This document shows, piece after piece, positions 9,259 to 18,341 of a DNA stretch of 64,000 nucleotides. The translations under genes were made by a program, and so were the position numbers. The stretch is taken from the NCBI GenBank assembly GCA_035295125.1, contig DATGJP010000020.1:124001-188000 (forward strand), written 5' to 3'. Numbering within the stretch: position 1 is the first letter of the stretch; every line of letters starts with the position of its first letter. The DNA is from JAICMB01 sp035295125. GTDB taxonomy: Bacteria; Acidobacteriota; Terriglobia; Bryobacterales; Bryobacteraceae. The notes under the pieces are model-generated. The model made no database searches. It saw only the letters and a list, made by a program, of their open reading frames with translations, and was not told the DNA's origin.

Positions 9259-11622
9259 ATGAGCCTTAAGCGCAAACTGTTAACAATCGGTGTCAGCCTG
9301 CAAATCGGAATTTTGCTTTGTGCAGGCCTCGTCGTAACGCTCTATTTCAATCGGGTCTTATTGACCGCACAGACGGGGTGCGCCGGTTTAGCGAAATCCG
9401 ATCTGGACCATATTATCGAAACCGCTTATGCGGCATGCAGTTCGCGCCAGCATGATATTTTGGCGTCGCTCGATTCCGCCCGTGCAATTCTTAGCCATGA
9501 CGGAGCACTAACCTGGGCTGGATCCCCGGTCTCTTGGGAGGCGCGGAACCAGGTTGACGACCGCGGCTCGAAACTAACGCTGCCTGCCGTCTCAGTGAGC
9601 GGTAAGCCGATCGTAAGCGAACGGGAACCTGGCCGTCGCGTTCCGATAGTCGACGAGGTTCGCGATATCGCCGGGACGAACTGCACTCTGTTCCAGCGGA
9701 TGGACGCGCAAGGCGACATGCTGCGCATTGCCACTACGGTGGTTGGAAAGGACGGAAAACGAGCGATTGGCACGTATATCCCCACCGTTCAGGCGAACGG
9801 CATAGAAAATCCGGTGCTCGCTGCGGTTTTGAATGGGACGAGATACGTCGGGCGCGCATGGGTTGTGGATTCCTGGCACATCGCCGCCTATGATCCGATC
9901 ATCGGGACTGACCGCAAGGTCGCCGGAATGCTCTACGTTGGCGTGCCGGAGAGCGTGCACGCAGAGAAGATTCGCGAAACCCTGGCGAGGCTCAAAGTCG
10001 GCCGGCGCGGCTATGCGTTCGCGGTGCACTCCGCCGGAGAGACGAAGGGCCAATTTGTTTTCGCGACGCGCGCCAGCGATATTGCGGGCTCGGGGTTTAT
10101 AAAGGAAGCCATTGGCGAGGCCAGGGGGCTCAGCGCGGATCAGATCGCCGAACAGCAGTACAGGGTTCGCGATGAAACGGGCAAGGAAGTACACATGATT
10201 ACGCGGTTGAAGTACTTCGCGCCGTGGGACTGGGTGATCGGCGTCACATTACCCGAGGAAGAATACCTCGAAACGGCGAATCGCATCGAGGGAATTGCGA
10301 AGCGAGCGCGTTGGTGGAGCGGGATGGTGGCGCTGATGGGAGGTCTATTGTCATTGGTCATTTGGTGGCACTTTGCCGGCTCCATCTCTTCGCGATTGAC
10401 GGCGCTCGTGTCGCGCTTGCGATCGGATTCTGAGCTATTGGCGCTGAGCGCCGACCAGATCGCGAGCACAGCCGAGTCGCAGGCGAAAGGGGCGGTGCAG
10501 CAGGCCGGCTCGCTGGAGTCGACGGCGAGTTCTACAGAAGAGGTAAACTCGGCGGCACAGAAGAACCTGGATCACAGCAAGGCAGTTCTGGGGGCGATCG
10601 CCGACTCTGAGGCGCAATCGAGTGCCGCCACGCAATTGCTGCGGGGCATGGAATCCTCGATGGCGGGCATCAATACGGCCAGCGACAAGATTGCGGCGAT
10701 CGTCAGGGTAATTCAGGAGATCGCGTTTCAGACCAACATACTGGCCCTGAATGCAAGCGTAGAGGCGGCGCGCGCGGGAGAGTCCGGACTGGGGTTTGCC
10801 GTGGTTGCAAATGAGGTGCGGAACCTCGCTGAGCGATGCCGGGTTGCGGCGCAAGACACCTCCGATCTGACAGCGGACTGTGTCGCGAGATCGCGGGAAG
10901 GCAAGAAAGGGCTCGAGACCCTCGGCACTGCGGTACGGGCGTTGGCAGCAAGCGCTGTAGTGGTGAAAGGCCTCGGCCGCGAAACGCAAATCAGCAGTGA
11001 AGAGCAGGCGATCGGCATCGCGCGAATCGCCGACGCTATGAAGCAGATCGACGGGGTCGTTCAGCAATCGGCGGCCGGCGCCGAAGAAAGCGCGGCGGTG
11101 GCAGCCGAACTAAAGATCCGCGCTACAGATATTCGCTCACAAACTCTGGAGCTCTCGAGGATGGTGACGGCCGACGGCAGCATCCCGGAGGAAAGGATAT
11201 CCGGAGCGGTTTCGGGGTCCGGCGGCGTGTTCTTCGCATGGGACGACTCACTCAGTGTCCGGGTCCGGGCGATTGACCGCCAACATCAAAAACTGATCGG
11301 CTTGATCAATGAATTACACGATGCCATGCGCGTGGGCAACAGCAAAGGAAAACTGCAGGGAATACTCCAGGAACTGATCAAATACACGAAGTCGCATTTC
11401 CTGGCCGAAGAGAAGCTCATGGAGGTGCATGGCTACCCGGACTTGGCGCGCCATAAAGAGCAGCATAAGATCTTGACCCAACACGTGATGGAGCTGGAGC
11501 AGAAGATCCGCTCCGGGCGTGCCATTGTCAGCATGGACGTGATGAAGTTCCTGAAGGACTGGCTGGGAAATCACATCCTCGGGCACGATCAACTGTACGT
11601 ACCCTACCTGAAGGAGTCCTAG
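9259..11622 (+). CDS. Methyl-accepting chemotaxis protein with C-terminal hemerythrin domain
   Basis: A 787-residue membrane receptor. Residues 8-30 form the first membrane helix, followed by a large Cache-type extracytoplasmic sensor (to about 350) and a second helix around WSGMVALMGGLLSLVIWW. The cytoplasmic part has the MCP hairpin tip EIAFQTNILALNASVEAARA near residue 487. From about residue 655 to the end lies a hemerythrin domain (DRQHQKL, then HFLAEEKLM, HKEQH and the final HILGHD) with the His/Glu/Asp pattern of a di-iron, oxygen-binding site. The combination suggests aerotaxis or redox taxis. No che genes are in the window. Confidence 0.92.
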   Translation: MSLKRKLLTIGVSLQIGILLCAGLVVTLYFNRVLLTAQTGCAGLAKSDLDHIIETAYAACSSRQHDILASLDSARAILSHDGALTWAGSPVSWEARNQVDDRGSKLTLPAVSVSGKPIVSEREPGRRVPIVDEVRDIAGTNCTLFQRMDAQGDMLRIATTVVGKDGKRAIGTYIPTVQANGIENPVLAAVLNGTRYVGRAWVVDSWHIAAYDPIIGTDRKVAGMLYVGVPESVHAEKIRETLARLKVGRRGYAFAVHSAGETKGQFVFATRASDIAGSGFIKEAIGEARGLSADQIAEQQYRVRDETGKEVHMITRLKYFAPWDWVIGVTLPEEEYLETANRIEGIAKRARWWSGMVALMGGLLSLVIWWHFAGSISSRLTALVSRLRSDSELLALSADQIASTAESQAKGAVQQAGSLESTASSTEEVNSAAQKNLDHSKAVLGAIADSEAQSSAATQLLRGMESSMAGINTASDKIAAIVRVIQEIAFQTNILALNASVEAARAGESGLGFAVVANEVRNLAERCRVAAQDTSDLTADCVARSREGKKGLETLGTAVRALAASAVVVKGLGRETQISSEEQAIGIARIADAMKQIDGVVQQSAAGAEESAAVAAELKIRATDIRSQTLELSRMVTADGSIPEERISGAVSGSGGVFFAWDDSLSVRVRAIDRQHQKLIGLINELHDAMRVGNSKGKLQGILQELIKYTKSHFLAEEKLMEVHGYPDLARHKEQHKILTQHVMELEQKIRSGRAIVSMDVMKFLKDWLGNHILGHDQLYVPYLKES

Positions 11623-13292
11623 TTCGATCCGCTCGCCGGCATGTATCCCGGCCCTCGCACAATGCGACCCGGCTGCGCGCCCGTGTGTTTGCCATCGCGC
11701 ACCACCGCAACGCCATTCACAAACACGTCAATCACCCCCGTAGATAACTGATGCGGCTGTTCGTAGGTAGCGTGGTCGATAATCTTGTTGGCGTCGAAAA
11801 CGACGATGTCCGCGCTCAAGCCCTCCTGCAGGATTCCCCGGTCCTGAATCGACAATCGCCGGGCCACCGATGAGCTCATCTTGCGGACCATATCTTCGAG
11901 CGACGTGACGCCCTCCTCGCGAACGTATTTCCCAAGCGCGCGCGGGTAGTTCCCGTAGGATCGCGGATGCGCGAGGTTGCGCGTCTGCTCCGGATTCAAA
12001 CCGCTGGCATCGGTCCCGATCTTAATCCATGGCTGCTTGAGCTGCAGCTTGATATTGTCCTCGCTCATCATGAAGAACACGGTCTCCACGCGGGTGCGAT
12101 CCGAAAGAATCAGGTCCATCGCGGCGTCCTGAAGATCCTTATGCATCATGGCGGCGATCTGCGAGAGGTTCTTCCCGACGTATTGTTTGTTCTCCGGTTT
12201 GCTCAGCCCGGCGATGAGCACTCCGTCGCCTCCCGCGAGCAGGCAGAGATTCTCCCAATCGGTCTTATCGCTGAGCATCTCGCTCTTGATCTTGGCTCGG
12301 ACGGTTGGGTTTGCCAGGTTCTCGAAGAGCTTACCATCGGCGGAACTCCAGGGCGGCAGACATGCGCTCAGGCCGGTGCCACCGGCGGTGTAGAGGTACA
12401 TGTCGGCGCCGACGTCCTGTCCGGCCGCGCGAGCCGCGTCGATCTTCGCGATCGCCTGCGCTGCCTTGGGCCAATTGCGCTGGCCGCCCGCTTTAAGATG
12501 ATAGATCTCCACGGGAACCCCGCCTTCCCTGCCGATGCGGAAAGCTTCGTCAATTGCCTCGAGGAACTGGTCGGCTTCGGAACGCATGTGTGTGATGTAG
12601 ACGCCTCCGCAGGGAGACATCGCCTTGGCCATCGCGACCAACTCTTCGGTGGTGGCATAGTTGCCTGGGGGATAAATCAGAGCAGAGGCAATACCGAAGG
12701 CGCCGTCCTCCATTGCCTGCCGAACCAGCGTCTGCATCTGTTCCGTTTCGGCCTGAGTCGGTGTTCCCTGCGCCATGCCTTTTACGTACTGGCGGATCGT
12801 CGTAGCGCCGACGAAAGAGCCGAAATTCACCGAGCCACCGTGCTTCTGCATCGCGCGAAGCCAGGCATCGAAGGCATGCGGGCCCTGAAAATTGGCGTTG
12901 ACGCCGCGGCCCAGCCCTTGCTCGGCGGTCGCAGTCTTGTCGTTGGCTGGAGCGTTCGTCCAGCCTTCACCCATGATCTCGGTGGTGACGCCCTGCGTTA
13001 CTTTGCTGATGACCCGTCCATCACCGGTAAGCAAAGCGCCGCGCGACTGGGCCTGGATATCGATGAAGCCAGGGGCAACCACCAGTCCCGTAGCGTCAAT
13101 GCGCTCCTTCGCGGGCGCATTACGGAGAAGCCCGTGGGGTGCGATCTTTACAATACGATCGCCCCGAATGCCGATGTCGCCGTAAAACCAGGGATTTCCG
13201 GTGCCGTCGATCACCCGACCATTGGAGATCACGAGGTCGTACGTTTGGGCGCCGGCGGCCAAAGCCATGAAAGAGAGCAACAATAGACGCAT
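11619..13292 (-). CDS. N-acyl-D-amino-acid deacylase-like amidohydrolase
   Basis: A 557-residue exported amidohydrolase. It has a short signal peptide (MRLLLLSFMALAAGAQ) and an N-terminal beta domain with NGRVIDGTGNPW. It resembles D-aminoacylases throughout, for example in THMRSE, EIYHLKAGG, IGTDASG and HPRSYGNYPRAL. The usual metal-binding HxH after APGFID is replaced here by QAQ (about residues 80-82), so metal binding or activity may differ. It is convergent with the chemoreceptor, and the two stops share the tetranucleotide CTAG. Likely substrates are D-amino-acid-containing wall or peptide fragments. Confidence 0.85.
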   Translation of the reverse strand: MRLLLLSFMALAAGAQTYDLVISNGRVIDGTGNPWFYGDIGIRGDRIVKIAPHGLLRNAPAKERIDATGLVVAPGFIDIQAQSRGALLTGDGRVISKVTQGVTTEIMGEGWTNAPANDKTATAEQGLGRGVNANFQGPHAFDAWLRAMQKHGGSVNFGSFVGATTIRQYVKGMAQGTPTQAETEQMQTLVRQAMEDGAFGIASALIYPPGNYATTEELVAMAKAMSPCGGVYITHMRSEADQFLEAIDEAFRIGREGGVPVEIYHLKAGGQRNWPKAAQAIAKIDAARAAGQDVGADMYLYTAGGTGLSACLPPWSSADGKLFENLANPTVRAKIKSEMLSDKTDWENLCLLAGGDGVLIAGLSKPENKQYVGKNLSQIAAMMHKDLQDAAMDLILSDRTRVETVFFMMSEDNIKLQLKQPWIKIGTDASGLNPEQTRNLAHPRSYGNYPRALGKYVREEGVTSLEDMVRKMSSSVARRLSIQDRGILQEGLSADIVVFDANKIIDHATYEQPHQLSTGVIDVFVNGVAVVRDGKHTGAQPGRIVRGPGYMPASGSN

Positions 13293-13378
13293 AAGTTTAG
13301 CTATCCACTCTATTCGTAAGCGGCCGAAAACGCAAATCCCCTGGCCGTGCTACTATCGCCCCCCGGAGGAGGTGCTCC

Positions 13379-14416
13379 ATGAATGACCAACCGGCAAACG
13401 GGGCAGCGGGAACTCAGCTGGCTTTCCATATCGAGTCAAAACTATCTTTAGAGCTGGTCCGAGTGGTAGAGGAGGCGGCAGTGGCCGCGGCACGAACGAT
13501 GGGTCAGGGCGACCGGCCGGCGTCGGACCACGCCGCCGTACAGGCCATGCGGCGGGCATTTGAGGAGGTTCCGATCGCCGGGAACATCGTCATCGGAGAA
13601 GGCGAGCGGGATAAGGCGCCGATGCTATATATCGGGGAGCGCGTGGGGGCAGCACGCCGGGGTGGTGATGCTCTGCCGGAGATCGATATTGCTGTCGACC
13701 CTCTCGAAGGCACAAACCTGTGTGCGACAGGAACACCGGGAGCCATTGCGGTTTTGGCTGCATCGGAAAAAGGCGGCCTGCTGCACGCCCCCGACTGCTA
13801 TATGGAGAAGATAGTCGCGGGCCCGATTGTGCGTGGGGCACTCGATCTGGATGCGCCCGTCGAGGACAATCTGAGGGCCATCGCGAACCGGCTCGACCGC
13901 GACGTCAAGGACCTCGTGATCATGGTTCTGGAAAGGCCGAGGCACGAAAAGCTGATTGCCGATATTCGCAAGGCGGGCGCCCGCATCCGGTTGATCAGCG
14001 ATGGCGACCTTTCAGCGGGTATCGCGGCGGCGGTCCGCGGCGCGGGGGTGCATGCGGTGATGGGCATCGGCGGAGCGCCGGAGGGCGTGCTGACGGCCGC
14101 GGCAATGCGATGCCTCCATGGCGAGATGGTCGGCCGTTTGGTTGTGAATGGCAAGGAAATGGAGGAGCGTATGGAGCGCATGGGAATCACCGATACCAAG
14201 CGCATTTACCGCGCCGAAGACCTTGCGCCGGGCGACCAGATCATCTTTGTAGCTTGCGGCGTCACGGCGGGAGCGCTGCTGAACCCGGTCCGATTCTTCG
14301 GCAACGGCTACCGTACGCACTCAATCGTGATGACCCGCGAGCCGAACAAGGTACGATTCGTGGATACCGTGCACATGACCGCGGAACCGGGGCCGCGCGG
14401 AATCCGCTTGTACTGA
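13379..14416 (+). CDS. glpX: Class II fructose-1,6-bisphosphatase
   Basis: A 345-residue GlpX. It hydrolyses fructose-1,6-bisphosphate to fructose-6-phosphate in gluconeogenesis. Visible family motifs are the GNIVIGEGERDKAPML segment (about residues 64-79) and the metal-binding DPLEGTN (about 103-109), then GIGGAPEGVLTAAA. A strong ribosome site (GGAGGAGGT) lies 8 bases before ATG 13379, which fixes the start. It is divergent from the deacylase gene; the 86-base gap must hold both promoters. Confidence 0.95.
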   Translation: MNDQPANGAAGTQLAFHIESKLSLELVRVVEEAAVAAARTMGQGDRPASDHAAVQAMRRAFEEVPIAGNIVIGEGERDKAPMLYIGERVGAARRGGDALPEIDIAVDPLEGTNLCATGTPGAIAVLAASEKGGLLHAPDCYMEKIVAGPIVRGALDLDAPVEDNLRAIANRLDRDVKDLVIMVLERPRHEKLIADIRKAGARIRLISDGDLSAGIAAAVRGAGVHAVMGIGGAPEGVLTAAAMRCLHGEMVGRLVVNGKEMEERMERMGITDTKRIYRAEDLAPGDQIIFVACGVTAGALLNPVRFFGNGYRTHSIVMTREPNKVRFVDTVHMTAEPGPRGIRLY

Positions 14417-14424
14417 AGCGGCGG

Positions 14425-14856
14425 CTATTGTTCCGCTTCGCGCAAACGGGCTTCGACTTCGCCCATCACTTCGGGGCCGAGAATCTCGCTCCCGATTTCA
14501 CGCATTACTGCTCCGGCTTCGGACACCTTGCCCAGCAGCTTCACTGCCGTCAGGTGCCCCATGCGATATTCGCTCAGCGTCAGCCGGCGACAGGCAACCA
14601 TCCGAATGGGCCTCAAAGTCAGGTCGGCGCACGGCATCAGAATATATGTTTCCTGAGGTCCAAGCTCGGTGCCATCCTCGCTTACTTCCGCGTAAATCTG
14701 CGCGGTAAGCCCGATTTGCACGAAGTTCACCCGCCGCCCGTCCGTCTCCGGGAAGATCGCCCAGAGCTCACGTTCTGCTTCGATATACTCTTCGAAGTTG
14801 AACGTCTTCGGCAAGCGATAAGACGATGCGGGATTGATAAAGGCGTATGCAGACAA
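14425..14856 (-). CDS. Hypothetical protein
   Basis: 143 residues, not recognised. The product is acidic, with no signal peptide or membrane helix. It starts MSAYAFINPASSYRLPKTF, has a beta-rich middle (VNFVQIGLTAQIYAEV, QETYILMPCADLTL) and ends in a charged helix. It converges on glpX, 8 bases apart. The frame is long for this GC content and the codon pattern looks coding, but function is unknown. Confidence 0.6.
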   Translation of the reverse strand: MSAYAFINPASSYRLPKTFNFEEYIEAERELWAIFPETDGRRVNFVQIGLTAQIYAEVSEDGTELGPQETYILMPCADLTLRPIRMVACRRLTLSEYRMGHLTAVKLLGKVSEAGAVMREIGSEILGPEVMGEVEARLREAEQ

Positions 14857-14891
14857 CTAACACCCCCAAAAAGAAAGGGTCGAAACGATAC

Positions 14892-14937
14892 CTACAGGTA
14901 GAGATCGACGGTGATCGGTTGCGCCTGTAGCCTACAG
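14892..14937. promoter_or_regulatory. Cluster of CTACAG/CTGTAG half-sites
   Basis: CTACAGG (14892-14898) is inverted against CCTGTAG (14924-14930), which itself forms CTGTAG-C-CTACAG with the next bases (14925-14937). CCTACAG also occurs twice in direct orientation. The cluster lies just upstream of the minus-strand hypothetical gene and is a plausible operator. No regulator is known. Confidence 0.35.
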
Positions 14938-15057
14938 AACTATTCGAGAATATCTTAGTCTGACTATTTGGACGTTTCTTGTCAAGAGCGAAGTTGCATG
15001 TTTGGGGCCAAGGTTACGTAGAATTAACGCCGGCCGGCGTCGGAAAGGAATAGGCTG

Positions 15058-15366
15058 ATGAAAGTGATCGCGGATGTTTGCATAATTCCCATCGGAATCG
15101 GGGTTTCCGTGTCGAAAGAGATCAGCATTTGCGAGCGGATCTTCACCGAGGCGGGGCTCAAGACCAGGCTGCACGCTTATGGGACAAACCTGGAGGGCGA
15201 CTGGGACGTGGTCTTCTGCGCGATAAGGCGCTGTCACGAGGTGTTACACCAGCAGGGCGTGCCACGGATTTCGACGAGCATGCGATTCGGGACCCGGGTG
15301 GACCGGGAGCAGACCATGGAGGAGAAGGTTCAGAGCGTCGAGGATAAGCTTGGCGCTATGGTATAG
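15058..15366 (+). CDS. MTH1187/YkoF-type thiamine-binding family protein
   Basis: 102 residues of the small ferredoxin-like-fold family formerly called DUF77. Recognisable features are the N-terminal CIIPIGIGVSVSKEI segment, the central GTNLEGDWD and the C-terminal RISTSMRFGTRVDRE. Relatives bind thiamine-like ligands as oligomers; the exact role is unclear. No TPP riboswitch was seen upstream. It is the last chromosomal gene before the tRNA used as attachment site. Confidence 0.85.
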   Translation: MKVIADVCIIPIGIGVSVSKEISICERIFTEAGLKTRLHAYGTNLEGDWDVVFCAIRRCHEVLHQQGVPRISTSMRFGTRVDREQTMEEKVQSVEDKLGAMV

Positions 15367-15398
15367 TGTGGCTGAACAGTCCTCGCGACTTTGAAGAA

Positions 15399-15474
<76 letters not shown>

Positions 15475-15508
15475 CTTTTCAACGACTTGCAAACCCCAGC
15501 TTCATTCT

Positions 15509-15530
15509 GAACACCGTTTGAACACTGTTT
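15509..15530 (+). other. Candidate integrase arm-binding site, left end
   Basis: GAACACCGTTTGAACACTG here resembles GAACACCATTTGAACACCA at 48727-48747 near the right end. Also, TTCATTCTGA (15501-15510) is the exact inverse of TCAGAATGAA (48765-48774). Short repeats close inside both attachment cores are typical of tyrosine-integrase arm sites. Confidence 0.5.
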
Positions 15531-16611
15531 ACATCACCCGCAGGCTTTTTTCGAGTTGGTTCACCATGTCGAGCCTGCTTTCGACCGGCGATTGCGCGTA
15601 GACGTTTTGGTTGACATCGAGGCTGTGCCCAAGCTGATCCGCCACAAGCTTTCCATCGACGCCAAGAGCCTTCATCAAGGTCGCATGGGTCCGGCGCATG
15701 ACCAAGAAATTGCACCAGCCGAGCCCAGCCTTATTCAGCTTCGGATACATATTCCGGCGCCAGCAGTTATCCTTCGAAAGAGGCGTCATCGCCTCCGATG
15801 GGAACACCCAGGCGCCCTCGCGCGTATCGACCGCCAGACGCCGCCAGCTTTCCACTTCTGAAAGCAGGCCCTCAGACAGTGCCGCCTTGCGGAACGACTG
15901 ATCGGTTTTCGGCGTGTCCACCAGACCGCGATAAACCCGCTGTCTGATATCCGCGTACTTCTCGGTCATCCGTCCCCAGGTAAGCCCGAAGATTTCTCCC
16001 GGCCGCATCCCGGCCAGGATTGCGAGCTTTGCGATTAGCCGCTCACGCTGATCGAGAATGCCGAAACAGATTTGCACCTCCTTTGTTGTCATTGCGCGGC
16101 GCTCCGGCTTCGCCGCCTCCCTAGGCGTGAACAGCAGCAGCGCCGGATTGCGCGCGATCTTACCTTCGGCGACAGCCATGTCGAAAATCTGCTTTACATC
16201 CCAGCGCAGATGATCCACGACCGAGAACGACAGCCCGTCTTTCGCCTTGCGGTCGAGCAGGTCCTGCAGCTCGTCGCGCCGGAAGCCTGGAAGCTCCCGT
16301 GCCTCGAACTCCGAAACCAGATGTACGCCGATCCTGTTCACATTGTTCTCACGGGTCGAGCTTTTCCACTTCCGGCTGTAGAAGGGGAAATAGATCTGCT
16401 CGACGAACTCACCGAATTGCCACACCCGATCCGCATCGTACTTGGCGCGTTCCGCCGCCACGATGCGGGCAACCACTTCCCGAGCTTCGCCTTTGGTTAT
16501 GTCCTTGACGAAGCCAATCACCTTGCTCTTCTTCCTACCGCCCTCGTACCAAAGGCCGAGCCAGCGGCCACGTTGCTTTCGGACACCTCCTGTCGAGTGC
16601 CGTATACGCAT
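15529..16611 (-). CDS. Site-specific tyrosine integrase
   Basis: A 360-residue integrase pointing toward attL. The N-terminal part (MRIRHSTGGVRKQRGRW) is an arm-binding-type domain, followed by a core-binding domain and the catalytic domain: Arg in LAGMRPGEIFG, Arg in VMRRTHATLM, His in QLGHSLDVNQN and nucleophile Tyr in VYAQSP. The first His of the usual HxxR motif is Leu here (LVMR). A ribosome site AGGAG precedes ATG 16611. Its end lies 55 bases from attL and the xis-like gene is 12 bases upstream, so it is the element's own integrase. Confidence 0.93.
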   Translation of the reverse strand: MRIRHSTGGVRKQRGRWLGLWYEGGRKKSKVIGFVKDITKGEAREVVARIVAAERAKYDADRVWQFGEFVEQIYFPFYSRKWKSSTRENNVNRIGVHLVSEFEARELPGFRRDELQDLLDRKAKDGLSFSVVDHLRWDVKQIFDMAVAEGKIARNPALLLFTPREAAKPERRAMTTKEVQICFGILDQRERLIAKLAILAGMRPGEIFGLTWGRMTEKYADIRQRVYRGLVDTPKTDQSFRKAALSEGLLSEVESWRRLAVDTREGAWVFPSEAMTPLSKDNCWRRNMYPKLNKAGLGWCNFLVMRRTHATLMKALGVDGKLVADQLGHSLDVNQNVYAQSPVESRLDMVNQLEKSLRVM

Positions 16612-16623
16612 ATTCGTTTTCTC

Positions 16624-16902
16624 CTATGCGCTCTTGCGGCCTCGTTTTGGCGACTCCGTAAGATTATCATTTGCCGCCACCCCGTGGTTATCGGTGGCCG
16701 CACCGAGTTCGTTGCGCTCGATCCATTGAAGGAGGCTCTCGCGCCGCACGAGCTTGCGCCGGCCAAGGGGCACGGCGGGAAGAGGCGGACAGCCGTTCAC
16801 ACGGCCCGCGACAAGGTTGCAGATGTGGGCCTTGCTACAATGCAGGAGCTCTGCGACTTCCGACATCGTTAGCAGGTCAAAAGCCGTGTCGGGGGAGAGC
16901 AT
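16624..16902 (-). CDS. Excisionase-family helix-turn-helix protein
   Basis: 92 residues with an N-terminal winged-helix excisionase-type domain (LLTMSEVAELLHCSKAHICN) followed by the basic wing LGRRKLVRRESLLQWIERNE. Such proteins bend att DNA and favour excision. It sits 12 bases upstream of the integrase in the same direction, so co-expression is likely. The C-terminal 25 residues are polar and probably disordered. Confidence 0.85.
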   Translation of the reverse strand: MLSPDTAFDLLTMSEVAELLHCSKAHICNLVAGRVNGCPPLPAVPLGRRKLVRRESLLQWIERNELGAATDNHGVAANDNLTESPKRGRKSA

Positions 16903-16908
16903 ACATTT

Positions 16909-17193
16909 CTAGATTGAATCGGCAATCTCGTCTTCAGAGAGCGCCCATTCGTCCGCAAGAACTCTTTCGCAATCTTCAATCGATCGTCCAGACTCTGTGA
17001 CCATAAATCCAATCGCGTCCGCGTCGTCGAAGACTGGCCGACCGCCCATGTTGGTTTTGACAAGGTGTCCCCAGCGTTTGAGGTCCGCTTGAACGATCTC
17101 GTCGCTAAAAATCCCATCGGGGCTCGTTATCCCAATCAGGACGGCATAGCGCCACGACAACGCGACGAGCCCATAATGTTCCTCTTGTGTCAA
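16909..17193 (-). CDS. Small hypothetical protein
   Basis: 94 residues, not recognised. The best start is TTG 17193, because GAGAGGAGGA lies 5 bases upstream; the longer frame to 17208 would begin inside that ribosome site. The sequence (TQEEHYGLVALSWRYAVLIG, then VFDDADAIGFMV and a C-terminal acidic helix) shows no membrane segment. It ends 6 bases before the excisionase gene, so it may be part of the int-xis transcript. Confidence 0.6.
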   Translation of the reverse strand: MTQEEHYGLVALSWRYAVLIGITSPDGIFSDEIVQADLKRWGHLVKTNMGGRPVFDDADAIGFMVTESGRSIEDCERVLADEWALSEDEIADSI

Positions 17194-17225
17194 AAATCCT
17201 CCTCTCAAAACGGCAGTCGATAAAA

Positions 17226-18183
17226 TCAGCCCGCCTTCAAAGATGGGCGGACAGCAGGAAAAGAGAACTCCGGTTGCTTTTCGCGAAGCTGATCATTCCA
17301 ATCCTTGAAGCCAGAGGGCTCATGCACGACGAACCGCAGATCATGGCGGCCTGACAAATCCACCGCCTTGCGCACGACATCAGCGAGCTTGCTCCCGTCC
17401 GCGTCGGTATCCATAGCGGATATGACGTCCGCATCCGCCGGCAGCCGCGCGATTGTAGCCCTGATTAGTTCCGGTTGCGCCGGACTTGGCTTGCCGCCGA
17501 TCGAGGAGTAGCGCGCGCGATCATCGGGGAACAATGCCGCATGCGACAAGGCATCAATCGCGCTTTCGGCAGAATACGAGGCGGGCATCGTCTGGCTGCT
17601 CATGCGACAGCCACAGGCCCTTGCTTCCGCCGGCAGCAAAGCCCGTGAAACTGCGGTTCTTGATCTCAAAGCCGCAGAGCCCATCCGCATCAAAATGCGG
17701 AAAGATAGCATTGCCGCGCGCATCGGTACGAATACGGCCGGCGAAGCGATCCGACTCAAGAAGCGAAGCGGGCAGGGAGCGCTCGTTCTCAAGATAGGGA
17801 TGACGCGGCGCATCGTGCATTTTGGCAAACTCCGCCTCGACCCGCATTCGATCTTTCCTGGTCTTCTGCAGCGGCGGAAAAATGGGAATCGTGACCGGCG
17901 GCGCGCCGATCCACGGGCGCAGTATTTTACGCACCACGCCGATGCTGACGCGATCGCGGTTCTGTACGAAATCGATGATCGAGCCGTTGTCGTTGTCGTC
18001 GCGCACGGAGAAATATTCGTAGTGACCGTCTGACGCGCGCCTAATAACGATTTTGTCGCCATGCGCATTCCGCATAACGGCGGACCCGCGCCAGGAGTCG
18101 CGCTTGTCGAGCTGATAACCTCGCGATGCTGCATAAGCGCGCAGATCGATCCTCTTGAAGTTCTCTAACTCAGCGTCGAACAT
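17226..18183 (-). pseudogene. DUF3991/TOPRIM primase-like protein, single-base frameshift
   Basis: The start ATG 18183 follows GGAAGGAAGAAG. The first part carries the DUF3991-type N-terminus (LRAYAASRGYQLDKRDSW, DNGSIIDFVQ) up to DDARLVF. The next frame continues with the TOPRIM part (AESAIDAL, then ISAMDTDADGSKLADVV, supplying the DxD). The two halves join perfectly if one T near 17575 is skipped (GTATTC-T-GCCGAA). So the gene is broken by a one-base insertion, uses +1 frameshifting, or contains a sequencing error. Relatives sit beside relaxase genes on plasmids and may prime DNA in the recipient. Confidence 0.75.
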
Positions 18184-18341
18184 CAAACTTCTTCCTTCCC
18201 TACCGCCCACCGATCTCAGGGACGAGCCGGAATGCAGCCTACAAAAGGTCCGGCGAAGACGCCAGCATCGAGAATCGCCGGCATGACTCCCCGTTTGCGC
18301 CGCTCTCCCTCTTGTCCGGCGCTTTCGCCGCGGCGCAGGAA

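Noticed and set aside
11967..13286. 439-residue plus-strand frame antisense to the deacylase
   Set aside because: It mirrors the deacylase gene and shows no domain; the minus-strand product is clearly recognisable.
5851..14952. Shared 12-mer ATATTCTCGAAT near 5851 and inverted near 14941
   Set aside because: A 12-base match is expected by chance in a 64-kb window and the surroundings differ.
15000..15057. TPP riboswitch before the thiamine-binding-type gene
   Set aside because: None of the conserved TPP-box sequence is present.
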